Made by a program: the position numbers and the translations under genes. 35,722 nucleotides of DNA from an uncultured Chloroflexota bacterium (GTDB lineage Bacteria > Chloroflexota > Limnocylindria > Limnocylindrales > CSP1-4), in NCBI GenBank assembly GCA_903925955.1, contig CAIYHO010000082.1, positions 1 through 35,722 of the forward strand. The letters run 5' to 3'. Below are positions 27,761-35,463 of the stretch, piece by piece. The notes under the pieces were generated by a model. The model was not told the DNA's origin and ran no database searches. It worked only from the letters and a program-made list of their open reading frames with translations. How positions within the stretch are numbered: the stretch's first letter is position 1; each line of letters opens with the position of its first letter.

Positions 27761-28933
27761 ATGCCTGTGTCCCATCCCAATCCAACCCCGCTCGTCATCT
27801 ACGGACCGGCCAGCCTTGCCTACGACTTTGGGCCAGGTCATCCCTTCACCCCGCGCCGTTTTGGCCCCGGCATCGACCTGCTACGCGCGCTTGGCGCAAC
27901 TGACGTTGTGGAGCCCGCTGCTGCATCCGCGGCCGAACTTGCGACGGTCCACAGACGCTCGTTCCTGGCGGACATCGAGCGCCTCTCCGACTTTCCGGAG
28001 ATGGGCGCGGAACTGGCGGTCACCGATGGCGACACGCCGCCCTTCTACGGGATGCACGCGGCTGGGGCAACGGTGGTGGGCGGAACCCTGCACGCGATGG
28101 AGCAGATCCTTGCGGGTGAGCGGCTCCACGCCTTCCACCCAGGCGGCGGCCTCCACCACGCGTTCCCGGCACGGGCCACCGGCTTCTGCGTCTTCAACGA
28201 TGTTGCGGTTGCCATCCGCCGGGCGCGTGACGACGGTCATCGCGTCCTCTACGTGGACGTTGACGTCCACCACGGCGACGGCGTGGAGGCCATCTTCTGG
28301 GATGACCCCTTGGTGCAGACCGTGTCCATCCACGAGTCTGGCCTGACCCTGTTCCCGGGCACGGGCTGGGTGGAAGATCGAGGCGGGGAGGGCGCTGAAG
28401 GGTCCGCGGTAAACATCCCGCTGGAGCGCGGGACGTCCGACGCCTCGTGGCTGGCCGTGCTGGAGTCCGTGGTGCCGGCCGTGGCGGCCGCGTTTCGGCC
28501 CACCATCCTGGTGACGCTCAACGGTTCCGACGCGCACGCGCGTGACCCGCTGGCAAACCTGCGGCTGACCACGTCTGCCTTCCAACGGGCCGCGCGGCTG
28601 CTTGACGAGACTGCCCACCAGTACGCGGGCGGCCGATGGCTCGCGACAGGCGGCGGCGGCTACGACGTGTACAGCGCGGTGCCGCGCAACTGGGCGATGG
28701 TCTGGCTGGCGCAGGCGCATCGTGACGCGCCGGTTGAGACACCTGCGGTTTGGCAAGAGCGCTGGGCGCCAGATGCCGCGAGATGGAGGGCTGGACCGCC
28801 GCCGGCGCTCATGCTGGACCCGGAAGACACAGCCGCTCCGGAGCCGCCTGCCGTAGCGGCTGCCAACCACGCCACCGCGGCCGCGGCGCTGCAGCACACG
28901 CTCCACGTCCTTGCGGAGCGGCACGGGTCCTAG
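27761..28933 (+). CDS. Histone deacetylase family protein (AcuC-like)
   Basis: Internal ATG 27761 of ORF 27065..28933; HPGGGLHHAFPARATGFCVFNDVAVAI, YVDVDVHHGDGVEAIFWDD, GSDAHARDPLANLRLT, ATGGGGYDVY. Zn ligands and catalytic Tyr present. Confidence 0.94.
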   Translation: MPVSHPNPTPLVIYGPASLAYDFGPGHPFTPRRFGPGIDLLRALGATDVVEPAAASAAELATVHRRSFLADIERLSDFPEMGAELAVTDGDTPPFYGMHAAGATVVGGTLHAMEQILAGERLHAFHPGGGLHHAFPARATGFCVFNDVAVAIRRARDDGHRVLYVDVDVHHGDGVEAIFWDDPLVQTVSIHESGLTLFPGTGWVEDRGGEGAEGSAVNIPLERGTSDASWLAVLESVVPAVAAAFRPTILVTLNGSDAHARDPLANLRLTTSAFQRAARLLDETAHQYAGGRWLATGGGGYDVYSAVPRNWAMVWLAQAHRDAPVETPAVWQERWAPDAARWRAGPPPALMLDPEDTAAPEPPAVAAANHATAAAALQHTLHVLAERHGS

Positions 28934-29170
28934 TTGCGCCTCGCCCTCCCCTGAGATTCGACGGGTGGTCACTCGCACCGCCACCAGCGTTGCCCGGGGT
29001 CGGCGTTGTCCCACAGCGCCTGTGGATCCACGGCGCCATCGGACCCCGAAGACCCACCCCCGGTGGCGCTCAACCACTCGGCCATCCGGGCGGCCAACGG
29101 GCAGTCTTTGCCTACCAGCCCCCGCGCGTTTTGGAGCTGCACCTCTGAACGCAACGGAGCGCTGTTCAAA

Positions 29171-31354
29171 ATGGGTTCCCCTCTGGCCGCGGTCCGCCGC
29201 GCAATCGCCGTCCTGGCCGTTGTCTCGCTGATTGCCGGTGGCGCCGCGGCGCCCGTGCTCGCCACGCCGGACGCGACCGCCCCCATCGTCACCACGCCCG
29301 TGGTCTCGCCCTCGCTCATCGTGCGGGGCGTGAGCGGCGCGCCCACCGTCACCGCCACGGCCACAGACCCGTCAGGCATCGCCTCCGCGGAGATGAGCCT
29401 GGACGGCGGCGACTGGGGCCCGATGGCCGCCATGGACGGCACCTTCGGCGGCGTCAGCGAGGGCCTCACCGCGGGTCTCACCGCGGGCGTCGGCAAGCTG
29501 TCCTCCCTAAGCGTGGGCATGGTCCACAACTGCGGGCTCCTCGAGGATGGCAGGGTGACCTGCTGGGGCCAGAACTCCACTGGGGCGCTGGGTGGGGCCA
29601 GCCTCGCCTCCTCGAGCCCGAGCCCGGTGATCGCCGCCGGCATCAGCACCGCCACCGCGATCAGCGCCGGGTACCTGTACACGTGCGCCCTCCTTGCCGA
29701 CAGAACCATCCGCTGCTGGGGCAGCAACACCGACGGCCAACTCGGCGACGGCACCACCACCGGCACCCACACCTCGGGCGGCCCCTACGCAAACCCAGTC
29801 ACAGTCACCGGGATCACAACGGCCATCGCCGTGAGCGCGGGCTGGAACCACTCGTGTGCCATCCTCGCCGGCGGCACCGTCCGCTGCTGGGGCTGGAACC
29901 AGGCCGGAGAGCTTGGCAACGGCACCACCGCCGATAGCCTCACGCCGGTCGCCGTCACCGGGATCACCAACGCCGTTGCGCTGAGTTTGGGCCGGCAGTC
30001 CACGTGCGCCGTCCTCGCCGACGGGACCATCCGCTGCTGGGGTTTGAACACCTACGGTCAGCTCGGCGACGGCACAACCGTCAACCGCAGCGCATCGGTC
30101 GCCGTGACGGGCATCACCACCGCCGTGTCGGTGAGCGCTGACAACTACCACACCTGCGCGCTCCTCGGCGACGCCACCGTGCGCTGCTGGGGCGACAACT
30201 GGTACGGCCAGCTCGGCGACGGGACCACCTCGTTCGGCGTCGCGTCCCCGGTCACGTTCGGTGCCACGGGCGTTGTCGCGGTGAGCGTCGGTAACGCCTC
30301 CACCTGCGCCTTGCTCGCAGGCGGCGCCGTATGGTGCTCGGGCAAGAACTCACAGGGCGGGCTGGGCGACGGCACGAAGACAAACCGGGTCACCCCGGTC
30401 CCCGTGTCCGGCATCACCACCGCCACGGCGATTGGAGTCGGCCTGGCCCACGCGTGCGCCATGCTGGCCAGCGGCACGGTCACGTGCTGGGGCGCCAACT
30501 ACACGGCGCAACTTGGCGACGGCACCTGGGTCGACAGCACCGTTCCGGTGGCCTCTATCGCGCTCCCCACCGGCACACACGAGGTCTGCGTCCGGGCCAC
30601 CGACACGGCATCCAACACCAGCGCCGGCGGCGCCTGCGCGACGCTCGAGGTGGTTGCGGCCGGGTCCGACACCACGGCGCCCACGTTCAGCAAAGCCGCA
30701 ACCGTGGCGCTGCGCACGGCCGCCGCGCTCAGCACGGTCTCGACGTCGTCCGCAGTCCCGGTCACGGTCTCCTGGGCCGCAGCCGACAACGCGGGCGGCA
30801 GCGGGCTGGACCACTACACCATCGAGGCGCGGGCCAACAACGGCGCCTGGACAACGGTGGCTCTGGCCACCCCGCTCGCGGTCAGCGCCGCAACCACGAT
30901 GCCCTCCACCGGCACGGCCACGTTCCGGGTGACGGCGTACGACACCGCTGGCAACTCGCAGATCTCCCTGACGGGCGCACGATCGGCGGCGCTCACCCAG
31001 AACACCAGCAAGCTCGTCGTGTTCAGGGGCGCCTGGACGCTCTACAAGAAGTCCACGTTCTCGGGCGCCAGCGACAAGTACAGCAGGACCAAGAACGCCT
31101 ACGCCACGTACGTGTTCACCGGCCGGGCCATCGGGCTCGTCTCCATGAAGAGCAAGCTGTCCGGACAGGTGAAGGTCTACATCGACGGCAAGCTCAAGGC
31201 CACCGTCAGCCTCACGGCGTCCGCCACCACGTACCGGACGGTCGTGTGGCAGTACGCCTTCGCCACGTCGGGCAAGCACACGGTCAAGCTTCTGGTCGTG
31301 GCAACCAGGGGCAAGCCGCGCGTGGACCTCGATGCTTTCGTCGTCCTGAAGTAG
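29171..31354 (+). CDS. Secreted RCC1-repeat (seven-bladed propeller) protein with C-terminal Fn3/Ig-like and beta-sandwich-like domains
   Basis: ATG 29171 gives MGSPLAAVRRAIAVLAVVSLIAGGAAAPVLA signal peptide; seven copies of xxxSAGxxHTCALLADGTIRCWGxNxxGQLGDGTT; then GGSGLDHYTIEARANNGAW; C-terminal IGLVSMKSKLSGQVKVYIDGKLKATV. Confidence 0.88.
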   Translation: MGSPLAAVRRAIAVLAVVSLIAGGAAAPVLATPDATAPIVTTPVVSPSLIVRGVSGAPTVTATATDPSGIASAEMSLDGGDWGPMAAMDGTFGGVSEGLTAGLTAGVGKLSSLSVGMVHNCGLLEDGRVTCWGQNSTGALGGASLASSSPSPVIAAGISTATAISAGYLYTCALLADRTIRCWGSNTDGQLGDGTTTGTHTSGGPYANPVTVTGITTAIAVSAGWNHSCAILAGGTVRCWGWNQAGELGNGTTADSLTPVAVTGITNAVALSLGRQSTCAVLADGTIRCWGLNTYGQLGDGTTVNRSASVAVTGITTAVSVSADNYHTCALLGDATVRCWGDNWYGQLGDGTTSFGVASPVTFGATGVVAVSVGNASTCALLAGGAVWCSGKNSQGGLGDGTKTNRVTPVPVSGITTATAIGVGLAHACAMLASGTVTCWGANYTAQLGDGTWVDSTVPVASIALPTGTHEVCVRATDTASNTSAGGACATLEVVAAGSDTTAPTFSKAATVALRTAAALSTVSTSSAVPVTVSWAAADNAGGSGLDHYTIEARANNGAWTTVALATPLAVSAATTMPSTGTATFRVTAYDTAGNSQISLTGARSAALTQNTSKLVVFRGAWTLYKKSTFSGASDKYSRTKNAYATYVFTGRAIGLVSMKSKLSGQVKVYIDGKLKATVSLTASATTYRTVVWQYAFATSGKHTVKLLVVATRGKPRVDLDAFVVLK

Positions 31355-31369
31355 CCGTCCTGAAGTAGC
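31342..31369 (+). repeat. Perfect 14-bp tandem duplication (CGTCCTGAAGTAGC x2) spanning the RCC1-gene stop codon
   Basis: cgtcctgaagtagc|cgtcctgaagtagc read directly. Confidence 0.97.
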
Positions 31370-31372
31370 AGA

Positions 31373-31402
31373 GGCCGGGCCGTCCGTCTGGGCGGCCCGG
31401 CC
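31373..31402 (+). terminator. Strong GC hairpin, likely transcription terminator of the RCC1 gene
   Basis: GGCCGGGCCG-tccgtctggg-CGGCCCGGCC, a perfect 10-bp stem 19 bp after the stop codon. Confidence 0.65.
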
Positions 31403-31495
31403 GCTCCCGCAGCACCCGGGCAAACGGGTGGTCCACGCCCGGGTTCATGTCTGCGCCGCGCTCAGGCGAGACAGGCTCGTTACACTCAGCGTCGA

Positions 31496-31571
31496 GCCCC
31501 CGTAGCTCAGCGGATAGAGCATCTGCCTTCTAAGCAGTTGGTCGCAGGTTCGATTCCTGCCGGGGGCGCCA
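31496..31571 (+). tRNA. tRNA-Arg (anticodon UCU)
   Basis: GCCCCCGTAGCTCAGCGGATAGAGCATCTGCCTTCTAAGCAGTTGGTCGCAGGTTCGATTCCTGCCGGGGGCGCCA; anticodon loop CTTCTAA; encoded CCA. Confidence 0.96.
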
Positions 31572-31586
31572 TTGCCGGGGGCGCCA
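31558..31586 (+). repeat. Tandem duplication of the tRNA-Arg 3' end (TGCCGGGGGCGCCA x2, 1-nt spacer)
   Basis: 31558-31571 and 31573-31586 are identical 14-mers. Confidence 0.95.
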
Positions 31587-31676
31587 CAGAGGTTGGCGCA
31601 GGATGTTCTGCCGTACGATGGGTCTACGGCGAACGTTGCTGCGGGCGGGAGCAACCCCCGATAGGGAGTGGGGTGC

Positions 31677-32063
31677 ATGGGCAAGCGCAGAACGACGGGA
31701 TTGGACGTCGCGCCCGGCGAAGACCGGCTTGCCCTAGAGCACGACTCGATTCTGATCATCAGCCTCGTGCGCGACGGCGCTGGGGCGTGCTTGGACGTCG
31801 TCATCGAGTTCGCCAACGATGCCTGGCGTGACGACTTCGGGATCAGCGAGCGGGACCTCGCCGGGCACAGCCTGTTTGCCACCGTGCCTGCCCTCAAGCA
31901 GCGTCTGCCGGTGGTCTACATGTCTGGCTATTCCGCCGAGGCGATATTTGACGGCGGCGTGCTTGAGCGCGATGTCGCGTACCTGGCCAAGCCGTTCACC
32001 GCAGACGCCCTGAAGCGGATGATCCGCGAGGTCCTTGATCAGGCCGGTACAAGCGCCGGCTAG
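31677..32063 (+). pseudogene. Short PAS/receiver chimera; probable internally deleted hybrid histidine kinase
   Basis: PAS-like N-terminus (HDSILIISLVRDGAGACLDVVIEFANDAWRDDFGISERDLAGHSLF) runs directly into the C-terminal half of a receiver domain (LPVVYMSGYSAEAIFDGGVLERDVAYLAKPFTADALKRMIREVLD). No kinase core and no phosphoacceptor Asp half. Confidence 0.7.
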
Positions 32064-33106
32064 CGGTCGGGGTGAAGGGCCTCCCGCACGATGGCCCCAA
32101 GCCGGTGCATGTCCGCCTCCTCGTACCGCTGGTCGCAGTGGATCGAGAGGATCCGGCGTGAGAGGTCCGCGTCGGGCCCGCCAGTCCCGCGCTTGGGCGA
32201 CGCGTCCAGCGGCCACAGCACAACGGGCGCCACGGCCCGCGCGGCAAGCGCGTGGAGTGCCTTGCGCTGCTCGTTGTGGGTGGCAAAGACCATGGTGAAC
32301 GCAAACCCAACGCCGCCCTGCGGCGCCTGCAACAGGCGCGCGGATGGCGGCAACTCAGCCTCGTGCTCAAGGATTGCAAGGTGTCGCCGCCGCCTCTCTC
32401 GCCAGGCCTGTGCGGGCATGCCCGGCAGCAGGGCGCGGGAGATCGGCAGGATGCCCTCGCCTGCGCCGCTCCCGCTTGGATGCCACCGGCTGCGAGCCAG
32501 GGCCCGGAACCGAAGCGGACCGGCCCCGTCGGTTGCGGACCTGCCCAGCTGGGCGGCCAACGCCTGGCCAAGGCGTCTGGTCGCTGATGGCGTGGAGTCC
32601 GCGGCGTCGGCCGGCTCCGGTGGCAGCTCCAGCCCTCGGGGCGACCACACGGCGCCGCCGTCGGGGAGCGGCAGCGTCTTGCGCAGCGAGGCAAACGCGT
32701 AGTCCGCGCCACTGCGCAGCGCCCATTCCGACCCGAGGTCGTGGGAGTGGTCCTCGATCAGGGTGACGCCGCCGGCGGTGATGGCGTCCATGGCGTCGGT
32801 GTCCGGCCTTGGCCGCACGCCCAGCTGGTTTGCCAGGACGACCACGTCGCCGCGGATCGCCGGGATCGCCCCAACCTGCGTTGGCGCCCAAAGCGCGTGA
32901 TCCGGGAACACGAGGAGTTCAACCACGTCCGCGATAGCCGCCAGCGCAGCCGGGACCTCCGGACAGTAGTAGCTGGGCACCCAGACCCTGCGCCAGCCGT
33001 GTCGAATGGCGCCCCACCGCACCAGCGCGACAAGGGCGTCACGTCCGGACGCAAAGAGCGAGGCATTGCGCAGATAGGGCAGGTTGGCTGACGGCACGTC
33101 GCACAT
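32060..33106 (-). CDS. DegT/DnrJ/EryC1/StrS-like PLP-dependent aminotransferase family protein
   Basis: FASGRDALVALVRW; VWVPSYYCPEVPAAL; GGVTLIEDHSHDLGS; DYAFASLRKTLPLPDGGAVWSP (putative PLP Lys). Confidence 0.75.
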   Translation of the reverse strand: MCDVPSANLPYLRNASLFASGRDALVALVRWGAIRHGWRRVWVPSYYCPEVPAALAAIADVVELLVFPDHALWAPTQVGAIPAIRGDVVVLANQLGVRPRPDTDAMDAITAGGVTLIEDHSHDLGSEWALRSGADYAFASLRKTLPLPDGGAVWSPRGLELPPEPADAADSTPSATRRLGQALAAQLGRSATDGAGPLRFRALARSRWHPSGSGAGEGILPISRALLPGMPAQAWRERRRRHLAILEHEAELPPSARLLQAPQGGVGFAFTMVFATHNEQRKALHALAARAVAPVVLWPLDASPKRGTGGPDADLSRRILSIHCDQRYEEADMHRLGAIVREALHPDR

Positions 33107-33322
33107 GATGGACCCAAGCCCCGTCCGTTGGTCCCAAACCAGTCAGGACGGTGTCCCAGTCCTGTCCCGGCGGCATGTCTGGGAGTTGGGACGTGCGGCA
33201 CCCGTCGCCAACCACCGGCCCACATACGGTTGTGGTGATCCCCGAGTTGGGGACTGCTCACCAACCAAGAACGCGCCTGCGCCCCGGGTGCTGTCCTCAA
33301 CCACCGCTCCCGGAGGGACCGG

Positions 33323-33814
33323 ATGCCAGTCCTGCATGCGAAACCAGCACCACCCAGCGACGACAAGCGCTGGAAGATCGTGGAGACCCGGATGCGTCGC
33401 ATGGGCGACCGTCCGTATGCGCTCATCGAGGCGCTCCACGCCGCCCAAGAGGCGTTTGGCTACCTTGACGAGAGCGCCCTCAACTACGTGGGCGACACGC
33501 TGGGCGTCCCGCACTCGCGCGTCTACGGCGTGGCCACGTTCTACTCGTACTTCACGCTCAAGCCGCAGGGCGAGCACACGTGCGTCGTCTGTACAGGCAC
33601 CGCCTGCTACATCAACGGCGCCAAGGACATCCTCGCGGGCATCGAGCGCGAGCTTGGCGTCAAGCCCAAGCAGACAACGCCGGACGGCAAGCTTTCCATC
33701 CTGACGGCGCGCTGTCTCGGCGCCTGCAGCCTGGCGCCAGCGGTCATCGTGGACGGCGCCGTCATGGGCAAGATCGGGGCGGCCGACCTGGTTGCCCAAC
33801 TGGAGGCGATGTGA
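33323..33814 (+). CDS. hoxE: NAD(P)-linked hydrogenase diaphorase subunit HoxE / NuoE-like [2Fe-2S] protein
   Basis: [38 protein letters not shown]...[40 protein letters not shown]...[28 protein letters not shown], closer to HoxE than to generic NuoE as I recall these families. Confidence 0.82.
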   Translation: MPVLHAKPAPPSDDKRWKIVETRMRRMGDRPYALIEALHAAQEAFGYLDESALNYVGDTLGVPHSRVYGVATFYSYFTLKPQGEHTCVVCTGTACYINGAKDILAGIERELGVKPKQTTPDGKLSILTARCLGACSLAPAVIVDGAVMGKIGAADLVAQLEAM

Positions 33815-35463
33815 GCGAGCAGCCAGCCGCGGCACGGCCTGTCCGTCACCGCGCCGCCGTCGCCACCACCGCAGGCGAGACGCGAGCCTCCGCGTACGTG
33901 TGCGAAGCCGCGTCCTGCATGTCGGCGCAGGCCCACGACATCACGGTCAACCTTGCTGCGCAGTGCGCGGCCGCGGGCCTCACCGATGTCATGGTCAAGC
34001 GCGTCGGCTGTCTGGGCCTCTGCGCCGCAGGTCCGCTTGTGGAGATCCCCCAGACGGGCGAGCTCTTCGCGCAGGTCAAGCCTGGCGATCTTGGCGGCCT
34101 GATCACAGCCCTCAAGCACGTGAAGCCCGGCGCCACGCCCAAGCCCCAGGGCCCCTTCTTTGAGAAGCAGCTCCGCGTTGCCACGGAGAACATGGGCCGC
34201 GTGGACCCGGAGTCCCTTGAGGACTACGTCGGCCGCGGCGGTTACGAAGCGCTCCAGAGCGTGCTTGCGGATATGACCTCCACCGAGGTCCGCGAGGTGA
34301 TCAGCCAGAGCGGTCTCCGCGGTCGCGGCGGCGCCGGCTACCCCACGGCCCTCAAGTGGACCACCGTGGCCAAGGCCGAGGGCAAGCAGAAGTACGTCAT
34401 CTGCAACGCCGATGAAGGCGACCCGGGCGCGTTCATGGACCGCAGCGTCCTGGAGAGCGACCCGTTCAGGATCCTCGAGGGCATGGCGATCGCCGCGTTC
34501 GCCGTCCACGCCACCGAGGGCTACATCTACTGCCGCGCGGAGTACCCGCTTGCGGTTGCCCGCCTGCGCACGGCCATCCGCCTCGCACAGCGCGCCGGGT
34601 TCCTGGGCGCCAACATCGCCGACACCTCGTTCACCTTCGACGTCCAAGTCCGGCTTGGCGCGGGCGCCTTCGTCTGCGGCGAGGAGACGGCGCTGATCGC
34701 GTCGGTTGAGGGCAAGCGTGGCACGCCGCGTCCGCGTCCGCCGTATCCGGCCGTTGAAGGGCTGTACGGCTGCCCCACGCTGATCAACAACGTGGAGACG
34801 TTTGCCAACGTCCCGGCCATCCTGCGCAAGGGCGCGGACTGGTACGCGTCGATTGGCCTTGGGAAGAGCAGGGGGACCAAGGTCTTCGCGCTCGCCGGGC
34901 GTATCGTCAACACGGGCCTCGTGGAGGTGCCGATGGGCATGACCCTGCGCGAGATCATCTACGACATCGGCGGCGGGATCATCGACGGGCGACCCTTCAA
35001 GGCCGTCCAGACCGGCGGCCCGTCGGGCGGCTGCATCCCGGCCGACTACCTCGACAGCCCGGTCAGCTACGAGACCCTGATTGATCTTGGATCCTTCATG
35101 GGCTCGGGCGGCATGATCGTCATGGACGACACCGCCTGCATGGTGGACGTCGCCCGCTACTTCCAGGACTTCTGCCGCGACGAGTCGTGCGGCAAGTGCA
35201 CCCCCTGCCGCGTCGGCACCACCCAGATGTACAGGCTCCTCGACCAGATCACCCGCGGAGCGGCGACGATGGACGACCTGGCCACGCTCGAACGCCTGGC
35301 CGGCATCGTCCAGAAGACGGCGCTGTGCGGGCTCGGGCAGGGAGCGCCCAACCCGATCTTCAGCACGCTGCGCTACTTCCGGGACGAGTACATGGCCCAC
35401 ATCGTGGACAGGGTCTGCCCCGCCGGCGTCTGCACGATCACTCCGGTGGAGGTGATGGCATGA
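33811..35463 (+). CDS. hoxF: Hydrogenase diaphorase flavoprotein subunit HoxF / NuoF-like with N-terminal [2Fe-2S] thioredoxin-like domain
   Basis: GTG at 33811 overlapping the hoxE stop, after [17 protein letters not shown]...[80 protein letters not shown]. Confidence 0.85.
   Translation: MSEQPAAARPVRHRAAVATTAGETRASAYVCEAASCMSAQAHDITVNLAAQCAAAGLTDVMVKRVGCLGLCAAGPLVEIPQTGELFAQVKPGDLGGLITALKHVKPGATPKPQGPFFEKQLRVATENMGRVDPESLEDYVGRGGYEALQSVLADMTSTEVREVISQSGLRGRGGAGYPTALKWTTVAKAEGKQKYVICNADEGDPGAFMDRSVLESDPFRILEGMAIAAFAVHATEGYIYCRAEYPLAVARLRTAIRLAQRAGFLGANIADTSFTFDVQVRLGAGAFVCGEETALIASVEGKRGTPRPRPPYPAVEGLYGCPTLINNVETFANVPAILRKGADWYASIGLGKSRGTKVFALAGRIVNTGLVEVPMGMTLREIIYDIGGGIIDGRPFKAVQTGGPSGGCIPADYLDSPVSYETLIDLGSFMGSGGMIVMDDTACMVDVARYFQDFCRDESCGKCTPCRVGTTQMYRLLDQITRGAATMDDLATLERLAGIVQKTALCGLGQGAPNPIFSTLRYFRDEYMAHIVDRVCPAGVCTITPVEVMA

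Noticed and set aside
30350-31423. 357-aa minus-strand ORF opposite the RCC1 gene
   Set aside because: Repetitive shadow of the RCC1 repeats; no start context or domain.
31558-32063. Integrated mobile element at tRNA-Arg
   Set aside because: The tRNA 3'-end repeat has no intervening DNA, and no integrase, recombinase or phage gene is visible.
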